Notes: generated by a model from the letters alone, not told the origin. DNA of 42,952 nt from CBDCME01 sp965218865 (GCA_965218865.1 CBDCME010000039.1:1-42952); one strand, 5' to 3'. Shown: positions 19,059-27,429, counted from the first letter of the stretch. A program made the numbers and translations.

Positions 19059-20783
19059 TTACCGCCCAAGCCACTCGGCGAGTGATGCAAGATTGCTCAT
19101 GTGGGCGCGTTTCAGGGCGTCATGAGGACAGGCCCGCTGACACGCCGGCCCTCCCGGCTGATCGATACAAAGGTCGCACTTCGTCGACTTTTCGATGGTC
19201 GTGTTCGTCGCCTCGTCGCGAATAAAATTGCCTTTGTCATTGCGCACCTCGACCATGCGGATGTTGTCGTAGGGGCATGAATTGGCGCAGATCGAGCAGC
19301 CGATGCAGGTATCGTCGTTGATCACCACCTGACCGGCCGAGGAGGACTGGTGGATGGCACCGGTCGGGCAGCCGATCATGCACACCGGATCGGCGCAGTG
19401 CATACAAGCATTGGCGACCATGTAGTGATCGTAGCGCCGGCCGTGGCGGTTGAAGCGGGGATTGTTGTTGTGTCCCTTGGCGCAGGCAACGACGCATGCG
19501 TCGCATCTAACGCAACGGTCGAGATCGATCAACATGGTCGCGCTGCCGTTGATGAAGCGATACTCGACCAGAAACTCGAGCATGCCCGCGTCAAGGTCCT
19601 TGATCCCCCTCGCCTCCGTTCCCGCCACGCTGGTGATCCGGGGCCATGCGTCACCGAAGCGGTTCAGCTCCTCGGCCGAAAGATTCGGCAGTACCAGTTC
19701 CTCGATGATCCACGTCGGCACGCGGAGAATGTCCGTATAGCCCAGCGCCCGAACACTGAACTGCAGCGGTTTTGTATCCTTGTTACGCCAGTTGTGGATG
19801 ATCTCTTGGAGGCCGAAGACGCTGCCGCGGCCGATATAGTGCAGGGTCCTATGACCGTTGTTGACGGACTTGCTGACCCTGGCGAAGTCCGAGCGCACCA
19901 GCAACAAACCATCCGGATAGTCGCCTTCTCTCACGATCACCGGTTCACGGGCAAGGCGTTCCTCATGCGGCTCCTCGACCATGCGCTTGTACGAGGTGTG
20001 CCAGTCGAAATGGCCGTAGGTCTCGAACAAGGTCTCGTCGGCGATCTTCTCGATTACTTCGTCTTCGAGATGAGCAAACATCGGCGTCGCCTGAAGGTGC
20101 GTGGTGAGGCCGCGCATCCGGTATAAGTGGTCGACGTGCCGGCGGAACTCGTCGTCCTTTCGGCGGAAATCCCTAAGACCCTGCCAGCGTATTTCCAGCA
20201 GTTCCGATTCGCCCGCCGAAAATACCGACGCCGCGCGTTCGGTCCGGCCGAGGGCGGCAAGTTCCCCGAGCATCTCGCCCTCGCGCAGCACCGCGGTGCG
20301 ATGCTCGTCCAGAACGGCCGGGACGTCCTGCAAGAAAATCCGCGCGTATTCATCTTTGCCGCGCCTGCCGGTGCCGGAGCGGTTGCCGTAACGACTGTGG
20401 TCCCTGAACTCGGGATGGTCGGAATTGCGCCAGAGCTGACCAAAGGCCTCCGCCAGCCCTTTTCTTCGCTCCGGCGTTCGCCCGAGCATCTCCTCCGACA
20501 GTCCCCCCGGCGGTAGCACGACGCGGACCTCGCCGGACACCACCAGGAATGCCGAATTGCCGTAGTCCCCGACCCGCACCACGATGTCGCCGTCATTGTA
20601 ACGGATCAACCGGGTGTCGTTCTTGATGATTCCCGCCAGTGACAGCGTACCTTTAAAACGCTGCGGGTCCATATTGCAGAACGGCTTGAGCGACAGGACG
20701 CGTTCGACGTCGTCGTCCGTCACCTCTGGCCCAAAAGGACTGTCCCAGCGTTTTGGACGCTGGATGGTTACCGTTTCGGTCAT
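19059..20783 (-). CDS. Double cyclic-nucleotide-binding-domain protein fused to a four-cluster [4Fe-4S] ferredoxin module
   Basis: This 574-residue cytoplasmic protein has no signal peptide. Residues ~30-220 contain a CRP-like cNMP-binding fold (RYNDGDIVVRVGDYGNSAFLV and GEMLGELAALG) with an inserted loop, and residues ~230-375 a second one (IVREGDYPDGLLLV ... RGSVFGLQEI). There is no DNA-binding helix-turn-helix. The last ~160 residues carry 16 cysteines in four groups (CVRCDACVVAC, CMHCADPVCMIGC, CIGCSICANSCP, CDLC...CQRAC), the pattern of DmsB/HybA-type electron-transfer subunits. The protein probably passes electrons at the cytoplasmic face of the membrane under allosteric control by a bound ligand. 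Its stop overlaps the start of the cytochrome b gene. It is one of the few intact genes of the operon. Confidence 0.85.
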   Translation of the reverse strand: MTETVTIQRPKRWDSPFGPEVTDDDVERVLSLKPFCNMDPQRFKGTLSLAGIIKNDTRLIRYNDGDIVVRVGDYGNSAFLVVSGEVRVVLPPGGLSEEMLGRTPERRKGLAEAFGQLWRNSDHPEFRDHSRYGNRSGTGRRGKDEYARIFLQDVPAVLDEHRTAVLREGEMLGELAALGRTERAASVFSAGESELLEIRWQGLRDFRRKDDEFRRHVDHLYRMRGLTTHLQATPMFAHLEDEVIEKIADETLFETYGHFDWHTSYKRMVEEPHEERLAREPVIVREGDYPDGLLLVRSDFARVSKSVNNGHRTLHYIGRGSVFGLQEIIHNWRNKDTKPLQFSVRALGYTDILRVPTWIIEELVLPNLSAEELNRFGDAWPRITSVAGTEARGIKDLDAGMLEFLVEYRFINGSATMLIDLDRCVRCDACVVACAKGHNNNPRFNRHGRRYDHYMVANACMHCADPVCMIGCPTGAIHQSSSAGQVVINDDTCIGCSICANSCPYDNIRMVEVRNDKGNFIRDEATNTTIEKSTKCDLCIDQPGGPACQRACPHDALKRAHMSNLASLAEWLGR

Positions 20784-20810
20784 CACCGCTTCCCCGTACG
20801 GGGTACGGGC

Positions 20811-21851
20811 CTATTTATGCACCTTACCCTTGTACTTGTCCGGAGCCGGCAACAGGGCGTCGATGCCGGAGAACTGGCTGCCGTCGTGGTTGGCCGCAAG
20901 CTTTTTAGCTTCCGTCGCAACCTCATTGGCCGCCGTCGTCAGCGGCCCCTCGCTGTTGAGCTTCAACTTCGCCTTGTCGGCGATCGCCAGAATGGCGGTG
21001 ATCTCCGGTGCGTCCACGACCTCGGCGATCTGCTGAATCCGTTTTTTGGCCACCTTGGTCCGCTTGGCCATGGTTTTAGCGTAATTGGCGTTCTTGGTTG
21101 CCTTGGCGACGCCGCGCAAGGCGAATTCCAGATCTAGGATTCGGCCGACGATGTACATCATCCGCCGACGCTCGAGTGGCGCCTCGCCATTCTCCTTCGT
21201 GTACTGCACGTTGTGGCGGACCTCGCCCTGGCTCCAGCGTACCAGCTCGAATTTGCTGCCGGCCGGGTGACCGCCCTTGTTGACCAGTTTTTCGTTGGGA
21301 ACGGTGTGGCAGGAATAACAGTTCTGCGCCAAGGCATAGAGCCGCACCGGCCGGATCATGCCCGCCGCCCCCGATTTCTCGAGGCGATCCTTTTTGTTCG
21401 CGGGGTCCTCGGTCTCTCGGGTCACGCCCTTGCCGCCGTAATCGCTGTGCACCTTGATCCAGTCCTTGCCGGCGCCATGGCACGACTCGCAAGTGATGCC
21501 AGCGATCGGCGTGACCTCGCCGTCCTTGATGGCGGAGGTAAAATGGCAGGTGAGGCAGTCACTATCTTCCCTGATTAAAAAAATTCCCATGGCCTCGGCG
21601 ATTTCCTCCGCCTTTTCACTACGCGGCATGTTGTTAAAGGTCGTGTAGTGTTTGGTCTTCTGCCAAATAGGTTACGAAAACTTGTGGCATTCTCCGCAAG
21701 CGTCCGGACCTTTAACAAGTGCCGGATCAAGGCGCAGTTCCTGCGCCGACGCTGGCGACGGATTGTCCACAGCGCCCAGAACTAGGCCCAGCGTCAAAGC
21801 GGTCGTTCCGAGATGACGTAACAATCGATCCGCGAATGCCGTGTTCCTCAT
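20811..21851 (-). pseudogene. Exported tetraheme cytochrome c554-like protein with a premature TAA
   Basis: The ATG at 21851 follows GGAGG by 10 bases and encodes a signal peptide ending PASA-QE. Heme motifs are CGECH, CLTCH, CESCH and CYSCH; the C-terminal ~120 residues are a Lys/Ala-rich helical region (KATKNANYAKTMAKRTKVAKK) without hemes. TAA at 21672-21674 lies directly after CGECHKFS, where related proteins have an aromatic residue (SYPIWQKTKHYTTF reads on in the same frame). A single substitution such as TAC to TAA would explain it. An internal ATG at 21629 could only give a product without signal peptide or first heme. It is the periplasmic shuttle candidate of the operon. Confidence 0.85.
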
Positions 21852-21914
21852 AATACCAAGCCTCCATTTACCAATGCGGCGCTAGGCGACAATAGCTTCC
21901 GTCGTTCGCCCGGT

Positions 21915-23142
21915 TCACGCGTCCAGGGTCAAGTTGCTCTTGGGTACCGCGATGCATGCCAAACAGGAGGTGTCCTCGTGTGATGCACCCGGCGTCTTGA
22001 TGTGGTCGAACTCTCCGCCCTTTACAGCGGTGACGCAAGTACCGCAACTCCCGGTCCTGCAACCGTATTCGATTTCGATATCGTTCTCCTCGGCGAGGTC
22101 CAGGATGTTTTCGGCCGACCCGTCCCATGTCAAGGTCTTTCCCGACTTGGCGAATTCGATTTCGATCGCCGCCGCGCCGGCCGCCGGCGTCTTCTTGGCG
22201 GCGGGTTTGGCCTTCTTGACGCTGGCGGGTCCGAAGGCCTCGAAATTCACGTGCTTTTTCGGAACGCCCCAATCATCGAGCCCCTCTGTCAACGACTTCA
22301 TCATCGGCGGAGGGCCGCAAATGTAGAACTCGTAGTTGTTCGATGGCAGTACCCGTTTGAACAGATCGACGCTGACCCATTCAGCATGATGGTAATCGAC
22401 CCCCATGGTGTCGACACCCTCTCGGGCAGAGTCGTAGCAGACATGCAAATGCACGTTCTCGTGCTCAGCCTCGAGCTGGGCCAAGTGTTCGCGCATGATG
22501 TGCTCCGAGCCGTTCCTGATGCCGTAGAACAACCAAGTTTCGCGATTGGATTCCGCGTCGCAAATGGCGTCCAGCATGCTGAGCACCGGAGTCAGGCCGA
22601 TGCCGCCGCCGATCAATACCACGGGCGTATGACTGGACAGATCGAGATAGAATTCGCCTGACGGCGCTTTCACGTCGAGGATGTCGCCTTCCTTGAGTTT
22701 CGTGCAGAAGAAGTTCGACGACAAACCGGGTGGGGCCGTCGGGGGGGGCCTTGGGCGGCGGGTCCAGCCGTTTGATGCTGACGCGGTAGTAACTCCTTTC
22801 GAAGGGACTGTTCGACAAGGAATAACACCGAATGAGCGGTTTCTCCCGAACGTGCAAGCGCAGGTTGAAGGTCAGATACTGGCCCGGATTGAACCGCGGT
22901 ATCTCCTTGCCGTCATGGGGGACGAGATAAAAGGAGCATATTTCGCCCCCTTCCATCACCTTGCGGCTGATGCGAAACTTGCGCAGGCCGGACCAAATCG
23001 ACGTGGCTTTGTCGCGTTCCAGTTGGCTGTGCAGCGTCTCGGCCTCGACGCGCCGCTGCAGGAGCTGAAGCGAGAGGTCATGTTGGTCCCGGGCAAAAAC
23101 GGCTCCACGCCATGACGAGTAGAGAAGCACCGCGACCTGGTA
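21915..23142 (-). pseudogene. Body of the membrane-anchored FAD/NAD(P) oxidoreductase with C-terminal [2Fe-2S] domain
   Basis: In order there is the end of the N-terminal helix (YQVAVLLYSSWRG), a linker, an FAD domain with the flavin-binding RCYSLS, an NAD(P) domain with GGGIGLTPVLSML and YICGPPPMM, a Lys/Ala-rich hinge, and a plant-type ferredoxin domain with CRTGSCGTC and a fourth Cys in SCLAC. This is the layout of NqrF/phenol hydroxylase-type reductases in reverse order: FNR first, ferredoxin last. Its true start is at 4037, separated by the inversion. A run of eight G (22741-22748) puts the FAD part out of frame with the NAD part, and one base less restores PPGLSSNFF. It should oxidise NAD(P)H at the membrane and feed the conduit. 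Confidence 0.88.
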
Positions 23143-23150
23143 CAGCGCCG

Positions 23151-24612
23151 GGCAATGTCCCGGCTGATGTTGAAAAAGTGAGGTAGGCGTCATTCGCCTG
23201 GAACCGTTAGGCTCTGGGTGTTGAATCCATCAAGGAGAACGACGCCATGACCAAGACTACACGGAACAGCCGCCTTTCGAAACTGTTGGAGATCCCGCTT
23301 CCGCTGTTGCCGCCGGCCTTGCCGGAGGCTTTTGATGATCTGCGCATGAGCGTGGATCGCTTTTGCCTGTTGGCCGGGGTGGAGACCCTGGGCGAGATGC
23401 TGGACGAGGATAGCGAGGTGCTCTGCGGAGCGCGCCACGCCCGCACGGCCGAGCGGCAGGGCCATCGCTGGGGGACAACCCAGAGCGAGATTGCCTATCA
23501 CGGGGGCAAGGTGAAGCTGACGCGCCCGCGGGTGCGCGATCTTGCGGGCAAGGAGATGAGCTTGCCGAGCTGGGAGTTGCTCTCGGACCCGGCGCTTTTG
23601 CAGTCCTGGGCGATGAACATCATGCTGCTTACGGTTTCGACCCGCAAGTACGCGCGCGCCGTGCGCCTGCCCGGCGAGGCCAGCGGCGACTTGCCGGCAC
23701 GCGCGGGCGATGCGACCTCGAAGTCCGCGGTCTCGCGGCGCTTCGTGGCCATGACGCGCAAGAAGCTGAAGGCCTTCCTGGCCAGCGACCTTTCGGATCT
23801 CGATCTCCTGGTCATCCAGATCGACGGGCTGCACGTCGGCGATCACGTGTTGCTGGCAGCTATTGGCATCGACGGCGCGGGCGAGAAGCATGTTCTAGGC
23901 CTGGCCGAAGGTGCCACGGAGAATGCCGCCACGGTGCAGGCGCTGCTCGACAACCTGACCGCCCGCGGCCTCGACCCGGAAGTGCCCCGGCTCTTCATCG
24001 TCGACGGCGCCAAGGCGCTCTCCAAGGCGATCAAGCGGACCTTCAGGCCGGTGGCCGCCCTCCAGCGCTGCCAGGTCCACAAGGGCCGCAACATCATCGA
24101 GCGCCTCGACGAAAGCCTTCATGCCGGCGTCAAGAAGGCGCTCAGGCAAGCCTGGGACCAAGACGATGCTGAGAAAGCCAAACGCCTCATGAAGAACCTG
24201 GCGCGCCGCCTGGAGACCGAGGCCCCCGGCGTTTCGGCTTCCATCCTGGAGGGCCTGGATGAGATCCTCACCGTGATCCGCTTGGGCCTGCCGCCCAAGC
24301 TCAGGCGCTCCTTGGCCTGCACCAACGCCATCGAGAATGCCTTGGGAACGGTCAGGATGGTGCAGCACAATGTCAAGCGCTGGCGCAACGCCGAGATGGC
24401 CTTGCGATGGACCGCCGCCGGCCTCCTGGAAGCCCAAAAGACCTCCGTCGCCTCAAGGCCTACCGGCAACTCCCCATCCTCAGAGCTGCCCTCGAGGATC
24501 ACGTGAAAAAGGCAAAAGCGAAAAGCGCCATTGAAACCATCAAAGAGGCCGCCTAGCCTCGAAGCCCAACCATGCCTGCCTCGCCTTTTTCAACAGAGCA
24601 TGGGACATCGCC
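23151..24612 (+). mobile_element. IS256-family insertion sequence, copy 3 (inverted relative to copies 1 and 2)
   Basis: The element is 1462 bp with ends GGCAATGTCCC and GGGACATCGCC. Its left flank CAGCGCCG (23143-23150) is the reverse complement of the octamer left of copy 1, and its right flank CGGAGGGTG (24613-24621) is the reverse complement of the nonamer right of copy 1. Its own two flanks do not match. It is thus the second breakpoint of the inversion. Confidence 0.93.
23247..24506 (+). CDS. IS256-family transposase, copy 3
   Basis: This 419-residue transposase is intact in the annotated frame, with small differences from the other copies (KYARAVRL for KYAGAVRL, EKAKRLMK for EKAERLMK). 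It has the same C-terminal frame problem as the others; the -1 frame runs on to a TAG near 24556. Confidence 0.93.
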   Translation: MTKTTRNSRLSKLLEIPLPLLPPALPEAFDDLRMSVDRFCLLAGVETLGEMLDEDSEVLCGARHARTAERQGHRWGTTQSEIAYHGGKVKLTRPRVRDLAGKEMSLPSWELLSDPALLQSWAMNIMLLTVSTRKYARAVRLPGEASGDLPARAGDATSKSAVSRRFVAMTRKKLKAFLASDLSDLDLLVIQIDGLHVGDHVLLAAIGIDGAGEKHVLGLAEGATENAATVQALLDNLTARGLDPEVPRLFIVDGAKALSKAIKRTFRPVAALQRCQVHKGRNIIERLDESLHAGVKKALRQAWDQDDAEKAKRLMKNLARRLETEAPGVSASILEGLDEILTVIRLGLPPKLRRSLACTNAIENALGTVRMVQHNVKRWRNAEMALRWTAAGLLEAQKTSVASRPTGNSPSSELPSRIT

Positions 24613-24627
24613 CGGAGGGTGGCGAGG

Positions 24628-25521
24628 TTAATCGTCGCACCAGTCCTGCAACTCCGAATCCAGGAAGCGGTCGGCGATGTCTCCCTCGGGCACCCAGCAT
24701 TTCTCGCGCTTGCCGAAGAGGCGATAACGGCGGGAGGCAAGCCAATCGTAGACGGCGTCCCTGAGCGGTTCGGGAACGACGAGGAAGATCGAGAGCAAGG
24801 GCCACAGCCCGTCGAGTCGTTTCGCGGTTTTGAGCGCCGCCGTCGATTTGTGAAAATTGCGCTTCCCCAGAACCAGAACCATCGAGCCGTCCTTCGAGAA
24901 CTGAGGACCTAAGAGGCTTTCCGCCACCGGCGACTGCAAGGGAACGAAGCGAAAGCGCTTGCGCGAGTCATGCTTGACGACGAAACCCACGGTGCGCGAA
25001 CACAATTGACAGACCCCGTCGAACAGGAGGATGGGACGCTCGTGCTCGTTAAACCTGCCCACGATATTGTCCGGGCCGCGCCGGACCGCCCGTATTGTCT
25101 TCCTGCCCTTTTCGATTTTGCGGCCCGGATGCGGGTCTCCACAGTCGGCGTCCAGGGAGCAATATCTCAAGGCCCAACGCTGGAGTATTTTCGCGCCCTT
25201 TCCCGGGGCGGCCTCGACCGTGGTGATGCCGGTATCCCGTTCGATCAGCCGCACCAGTCCCCATAGGCGCAGGATTTCGACCCGACGCATGATCTGATCC
25301 ACTGGCTCGTACAGGGCCGAGCTCAGGGTTGTGGGGGTATAATTTTCGTGGGCCAGACGGCATACCAACTCTCTCAGCACGCCGTCCGCCAGCAGGACCA
25401 CGAGCCGATCGAGTTCCATCGCCACGGGGGTGCCTGCGCCGGGATCGGCGGCCGTACCGCCATGGGAGTCGTCGGCACAGACGGCGGCGAAAAGAAAGGC
25501 GAGGGCAAGGAACTTCATCAC
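24628..25521 (-). CDS. Exported winged-helix-like module joined to a DUF393 (DCC-type) thiol-oxidoreductase domain
   Basis: Residues 1-20 look like a signal peptide. Residues ~35-120 resemble an ArsR-type winged helix (LDRLVVLLADGVLRELVCRL ... MRRVEILRLWGLVRLIERD) ending in RYCSLDADCG. Residues ~155-297 form a DUF393 domain, opening ILLFDGVCQLCSRTVGFVVK with the CxxC-like DxxC-x-LC motif and continuing FRFVPLQS. DUF393 alone is usually about 130 residues, so this is a fusion, or two genes that lost the stop between them; GTG 25062 could start the DUF393 part. The N-terminal module is about half identical to that of the gene at 26471. The stop lies 16 bp from the IS256 copy 3 breakpoint. Confidence 0.75.
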   Translation of the reverse strand: MMKFLALAFLFAAVCADDSHGGTAADPGAGTPVAMELDRLVVLLADGVLRELVCRLAHENYTPTTLSSALYEPVDQIMRRVEILRLWGLVRLIERDTGITTVEAAPGKGAKILQRWALRYCSLDADCGDPHPGRKIEKGRKTIRAVRRGPDNIVGRFNEHERPILLFDGVCQLCSRTVGFVVKHDSRKRFRFVPLQSPVAESLLGPQFSKDGSMVLVLGKRNFHKSTAALKTAKRLDGLWPLLSIFLVVPEPLRDAVYDWLASRRYRLFGKREKCWVPEGDIADRFLDSELQDWCDD

Positions 25522-25881
25522 CGGGTTCGCGCCTTCCGTGCTTCCGTCGGTCGCTCACCGACCGTGGCCGATCGTACCACGGAAGCAAAACCGAGCGCGG
25601 AAGTTCGCGGAAATTCGAGACGATGCCGCGGCCGAAGCTCCCAATCCCTTCTTCCGCCAGGGAATCAGCGCTGCCTGGAAAGATGAGATGGTGGCCGAAA
25701 ACGTCCGCGCGGTCCTCGCTGCCGCCGCCGAGACGAGGGAGAAATTCCCCACCCTCCGAAGGCGCGGCCGGCGCCGAATCACGCTCTCGTCTAGAGGGCC
25801 CGGCACCGGAACGCGGTCAATCGGTTTCTGCTATGTTTCGGACGTCGTTTTCCGTTAACATCCCGAAGAATAGCGAAAGCC
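25522..25881. other. Intergenic stretch, possible remnant of a coding gene
   Basis: On the + strand, about 25600-25760 reads DDAAAEAPNPFFRQGISAAWKDEM, then ENVRAVLAAAAETREKFPTL, without a start and in a well-composed coding style. The PFFRxG-x-x-x-WK part recalls the C-terminus of sulfotransferase-domain proteins. The match is too short to be sure, and no other part of such a gene is nearby. The stretch also holds the promoter regions of the two divergent genes. Confidence 0.3.
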
Positions 25882-26256
25882 ATGGAACCGCAGTTGTCAT
25901 CGCCGCGAATTTCGAACTTGGAATGGGGCCGGATCGAGGTCGAGGGCCAGGGCGCGTTCAAGGACGCCAAGCTCTTTCCCGGCGGCGCCCGGGAGTGGGA
26001 TTGGCGCGAAACCGGAACCCATCACATCCCCGGCATCCAGCCCGGGGACGTGCGCGAACTCCTGGAGCACGGCGCGACCGCGCTTGTCCTCTCAAGGGGA
26101 ATTTGGGAACGGCTGCAAGTGTGTCCCGAAACATTGGCGATGTTGCGGGAATCTGGCGTCGCCGTACACGTCCTCCAAACCGAGAAAGCGGTCAAGCTCT
26201 ACAACGAGCTTTCGCGCCGCGAAAAAGTCGGCGGCCTCTTCCATTCGACTTGTTGA
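25882..26256 (+). CDS. Mth938-like (DUF498) domain protein
   Basis: This 124-residue cytoplasmic protein has the Mth938/AAMDC family pattern: an N-terminal beta part (WGRIEVEGQGAFKDAKLFPGG), REWDWRETGTHHIPGIQPGDV, VLSRGIWERLQVCPETLAMLRESGV and a C-terminal TEKAVKLYNELS. It is full length for the family. Members are found in many alphaproteobacteria and in mitochondria (NDUFAF3-related), where they help respiratory complex assembly; that role here is inference only. A hairpin and palindromic repeat follow at once. Confidence 0.85.
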   Translation: MEPQLSSPRISNLEWGRIEVEGQGAFKDAKLFPGGAREWDWRETGTHHIPGIQPGDVRELLEHGATALVLSRGIWERLQVCPETLAMLRESGVAVHVLQTEKAVKLYNELSRREKVGGLFHSTC

Positions 26257-26261
26257 GGGTC

Positions 26262-26359
26262 GGTTCGAAAATGCGCCTCCGCGCATTGTCTGTTCCGGCC
26301 CTCACCCCCTCCCGGCCACCCATTTCAGCATACGCCTAAGGGTGGCCGGGAGGGGGGGA
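26262..26359 (+). repeat. Palindromic intergenic repeat, copy A (terminator-like)
   Basis: AATGCGC (26270-26276) pairs with GCGCATT (26281-26287). Then a perfect 17-bp stem (26305-26321 with 26340-26356), built from CCCTCCCGGCCACCC, encloses an 18-base loop containing CAGCATACGCCTAA. The loop and stem recur at 36657-36724 in the opposite orientation, and the first hairpin recurs at 35015-35064. It behaves like a REP-type dispersed repeat and probably also terminates the preceding gene. Confidence 0.8.
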
Positions 26360-26470
26360 CACCGAGGCCGTCGATTTGACAGTCCGCCCTTCTTGAATGG
26401 CAAAGCGGGCGACCGAATCGGGGCCTGATCGGGTCCTATCGTCTAAAGGTGCTACTGTGGCGAACCCGCC

Positions 26471-27316
26471 ATGAAGCGCCTCGCCCTTGTTTTAGCCTGT
26501 CTTCTTGTCGCCGGGCCGGTGCGTGCCGAAGGCCCCATTTTCCAAGTTGGCCCCGCAAGCACAGTGGCCCAGGAATTCGACCGCCTGGTCGCCCTCTTGG
26601 GGGACGAGGTTCTCAGGGAGCTTGTCTGCCGGCTTTCCCACGAACGCACCACCCCGGGGAGCTTGGGTACTGCGCTCCACCTCCCCAGCGACGAGGTGAT
26701 GCGGAGGATCGATGTCCTGCGCGGATGGGGATTGGTACGCACGTTGACGGGTCATTCTCTCGACACGATCGTCGAACCCTCCCCCGGCACGGGTGTGGCA
26801 ACGCTCCGGCGTTGGGCGGCCAGATATTGCGCCGAGGGCACGGCCTGCGGCAGACGAATGCCCAAGGAGGATGTCCGAAAGGACCGCGATTCCGGGAACC
26901 GGGCCGCCGGTCTTGGGGGCCGAGAGGTCGTTCAAACTACGCCCCGCCGTTTGAAGATCACGATAGGAAAGCTCCAGCTGTTGGTCGAGCTTTTCGACAC
27001 CCCTACGGCAAACGTCATCTATGGGGGCCTGCCGTTCAAGTCCAAAACCCAGCTCTGGGGAAACGAGGTTTATTTCTCGACCCCCGTTCAGGTCTCCTCG
27101 GAAGCCGACGCCAAGGAAGACATCAAGCCCGGCGAGCTCGGGTTCTGGGTCGAGGCCAATGCGATCGCGATCGCTTTCGGACCGCCGCGGATGTACAAGG
27201 GAAAGGAAATCCGCCTGGCCGCGAAAACCAATGTCTGGGGCCGTGCCGTCGGTGACGTGCGTCAGTTCGCCGGCGTTTTCACCGACCAAACGGTCACGGT
27301 CGAAGCCGTCGAGTAG
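26471..27316 (+). CDS. Exported winged-helix-like module joined to a TM1367-like cyclophilin-fold domain
   Basis: This 281-residue protein starts with a signal peptide (MKRLALVLACLLVAGPVRA-EG). Residues ~30-125 match the N-terminal module of the gene at 24628: FDRLVALLGDEVLRELVCRL, MRRIDVLRGWGLVR and RYCAEGTACG share residues at the same positions, including the two cysteines five residues apart. From ~160 on it is a cyclophilin-like domain of the TM1367/DUF369 type (ITIGKLQLLVELFDTPTANV, WGNEVYFSTPV, GELGFWVEANAIAIAFGPP, NVWGRAVGD). Neither domain shows a catalytic site I can name. A helix-turn-helix-like fold in an exported protein is odd and is discussed as a finding. Confidence 0.75.
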   Translation: MKRLALVLACLLVAGPVRAEGPIFQVGPASTVAQEFDRLVALLGDEVLRELVCRLSHERTTPGSLGTALHLPSDEVMRRIDVLRGWGLVRTLTGHSLDTIVEPSPGTGVATLRRWAARYCAEGTACGRRMPKEDVRKDRDSGNRAAGLGGREVVQTTPRRLKITIGKLQLLVELFDTPTANVIYGGLPFKSKTQLWGNEVYFSTPVQVSSEADAKEDIKPGELGFWVEANAIAIAFGPPRMYKGKEIRLAAKTNVWGRAVGDVRQFAGVFTDQTVTVEAVE

Positions 27317-27429
27317 GGACCGACAGCGCCCTGATCCAACCGCGGCGGATCGCCCGTTCGGAGTCTTCGGGATATAACTTCTGTTCGAAAGTTCGCGGGG
27401 ACGGCGAAGCCCGTGCGGGAAATTCGGGC

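Larger units (their letters stand above)
17071..19059 (-). pseudogene. Inner-membrane b-type cytochrome-like protein, interrupted by IS630
   Basis: The ATG at 19059 overlaps the TAA of the Fe-S gene (TAATG). The first part has four hydrophobic helices, with histidines in ALLLAHQAYGM, LYHEQFL, FHIYLGLTTIILFPLHV and a following helix GVIGLYL. The IS630 element then intervenes, and the second part resumes SRRLAKRLTQRGEEVIFERIP, a cytoplasmic helical domain, and a last helix pair with WLFVHVPLTYGMIVLAVVHL. Paired helix histidines suit two b hemes, as in the membrane subunits of quinol-linked reductases. Removing the element with one flanking TAA (TTA on this strand) rejoins GLYLSRRLAKRL in frame. 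The likely role is to link the cytoplasmic Fe-S/FAD modules to the periplasmic cytochromes through quinone or directly. Confidence 0.75.

Noticed and set aside
25600..25760. Sulfotransferase gene remnant
   Set aside because: Only a short PFFRxG...WK-like string supports it; no other domain part or start is present.
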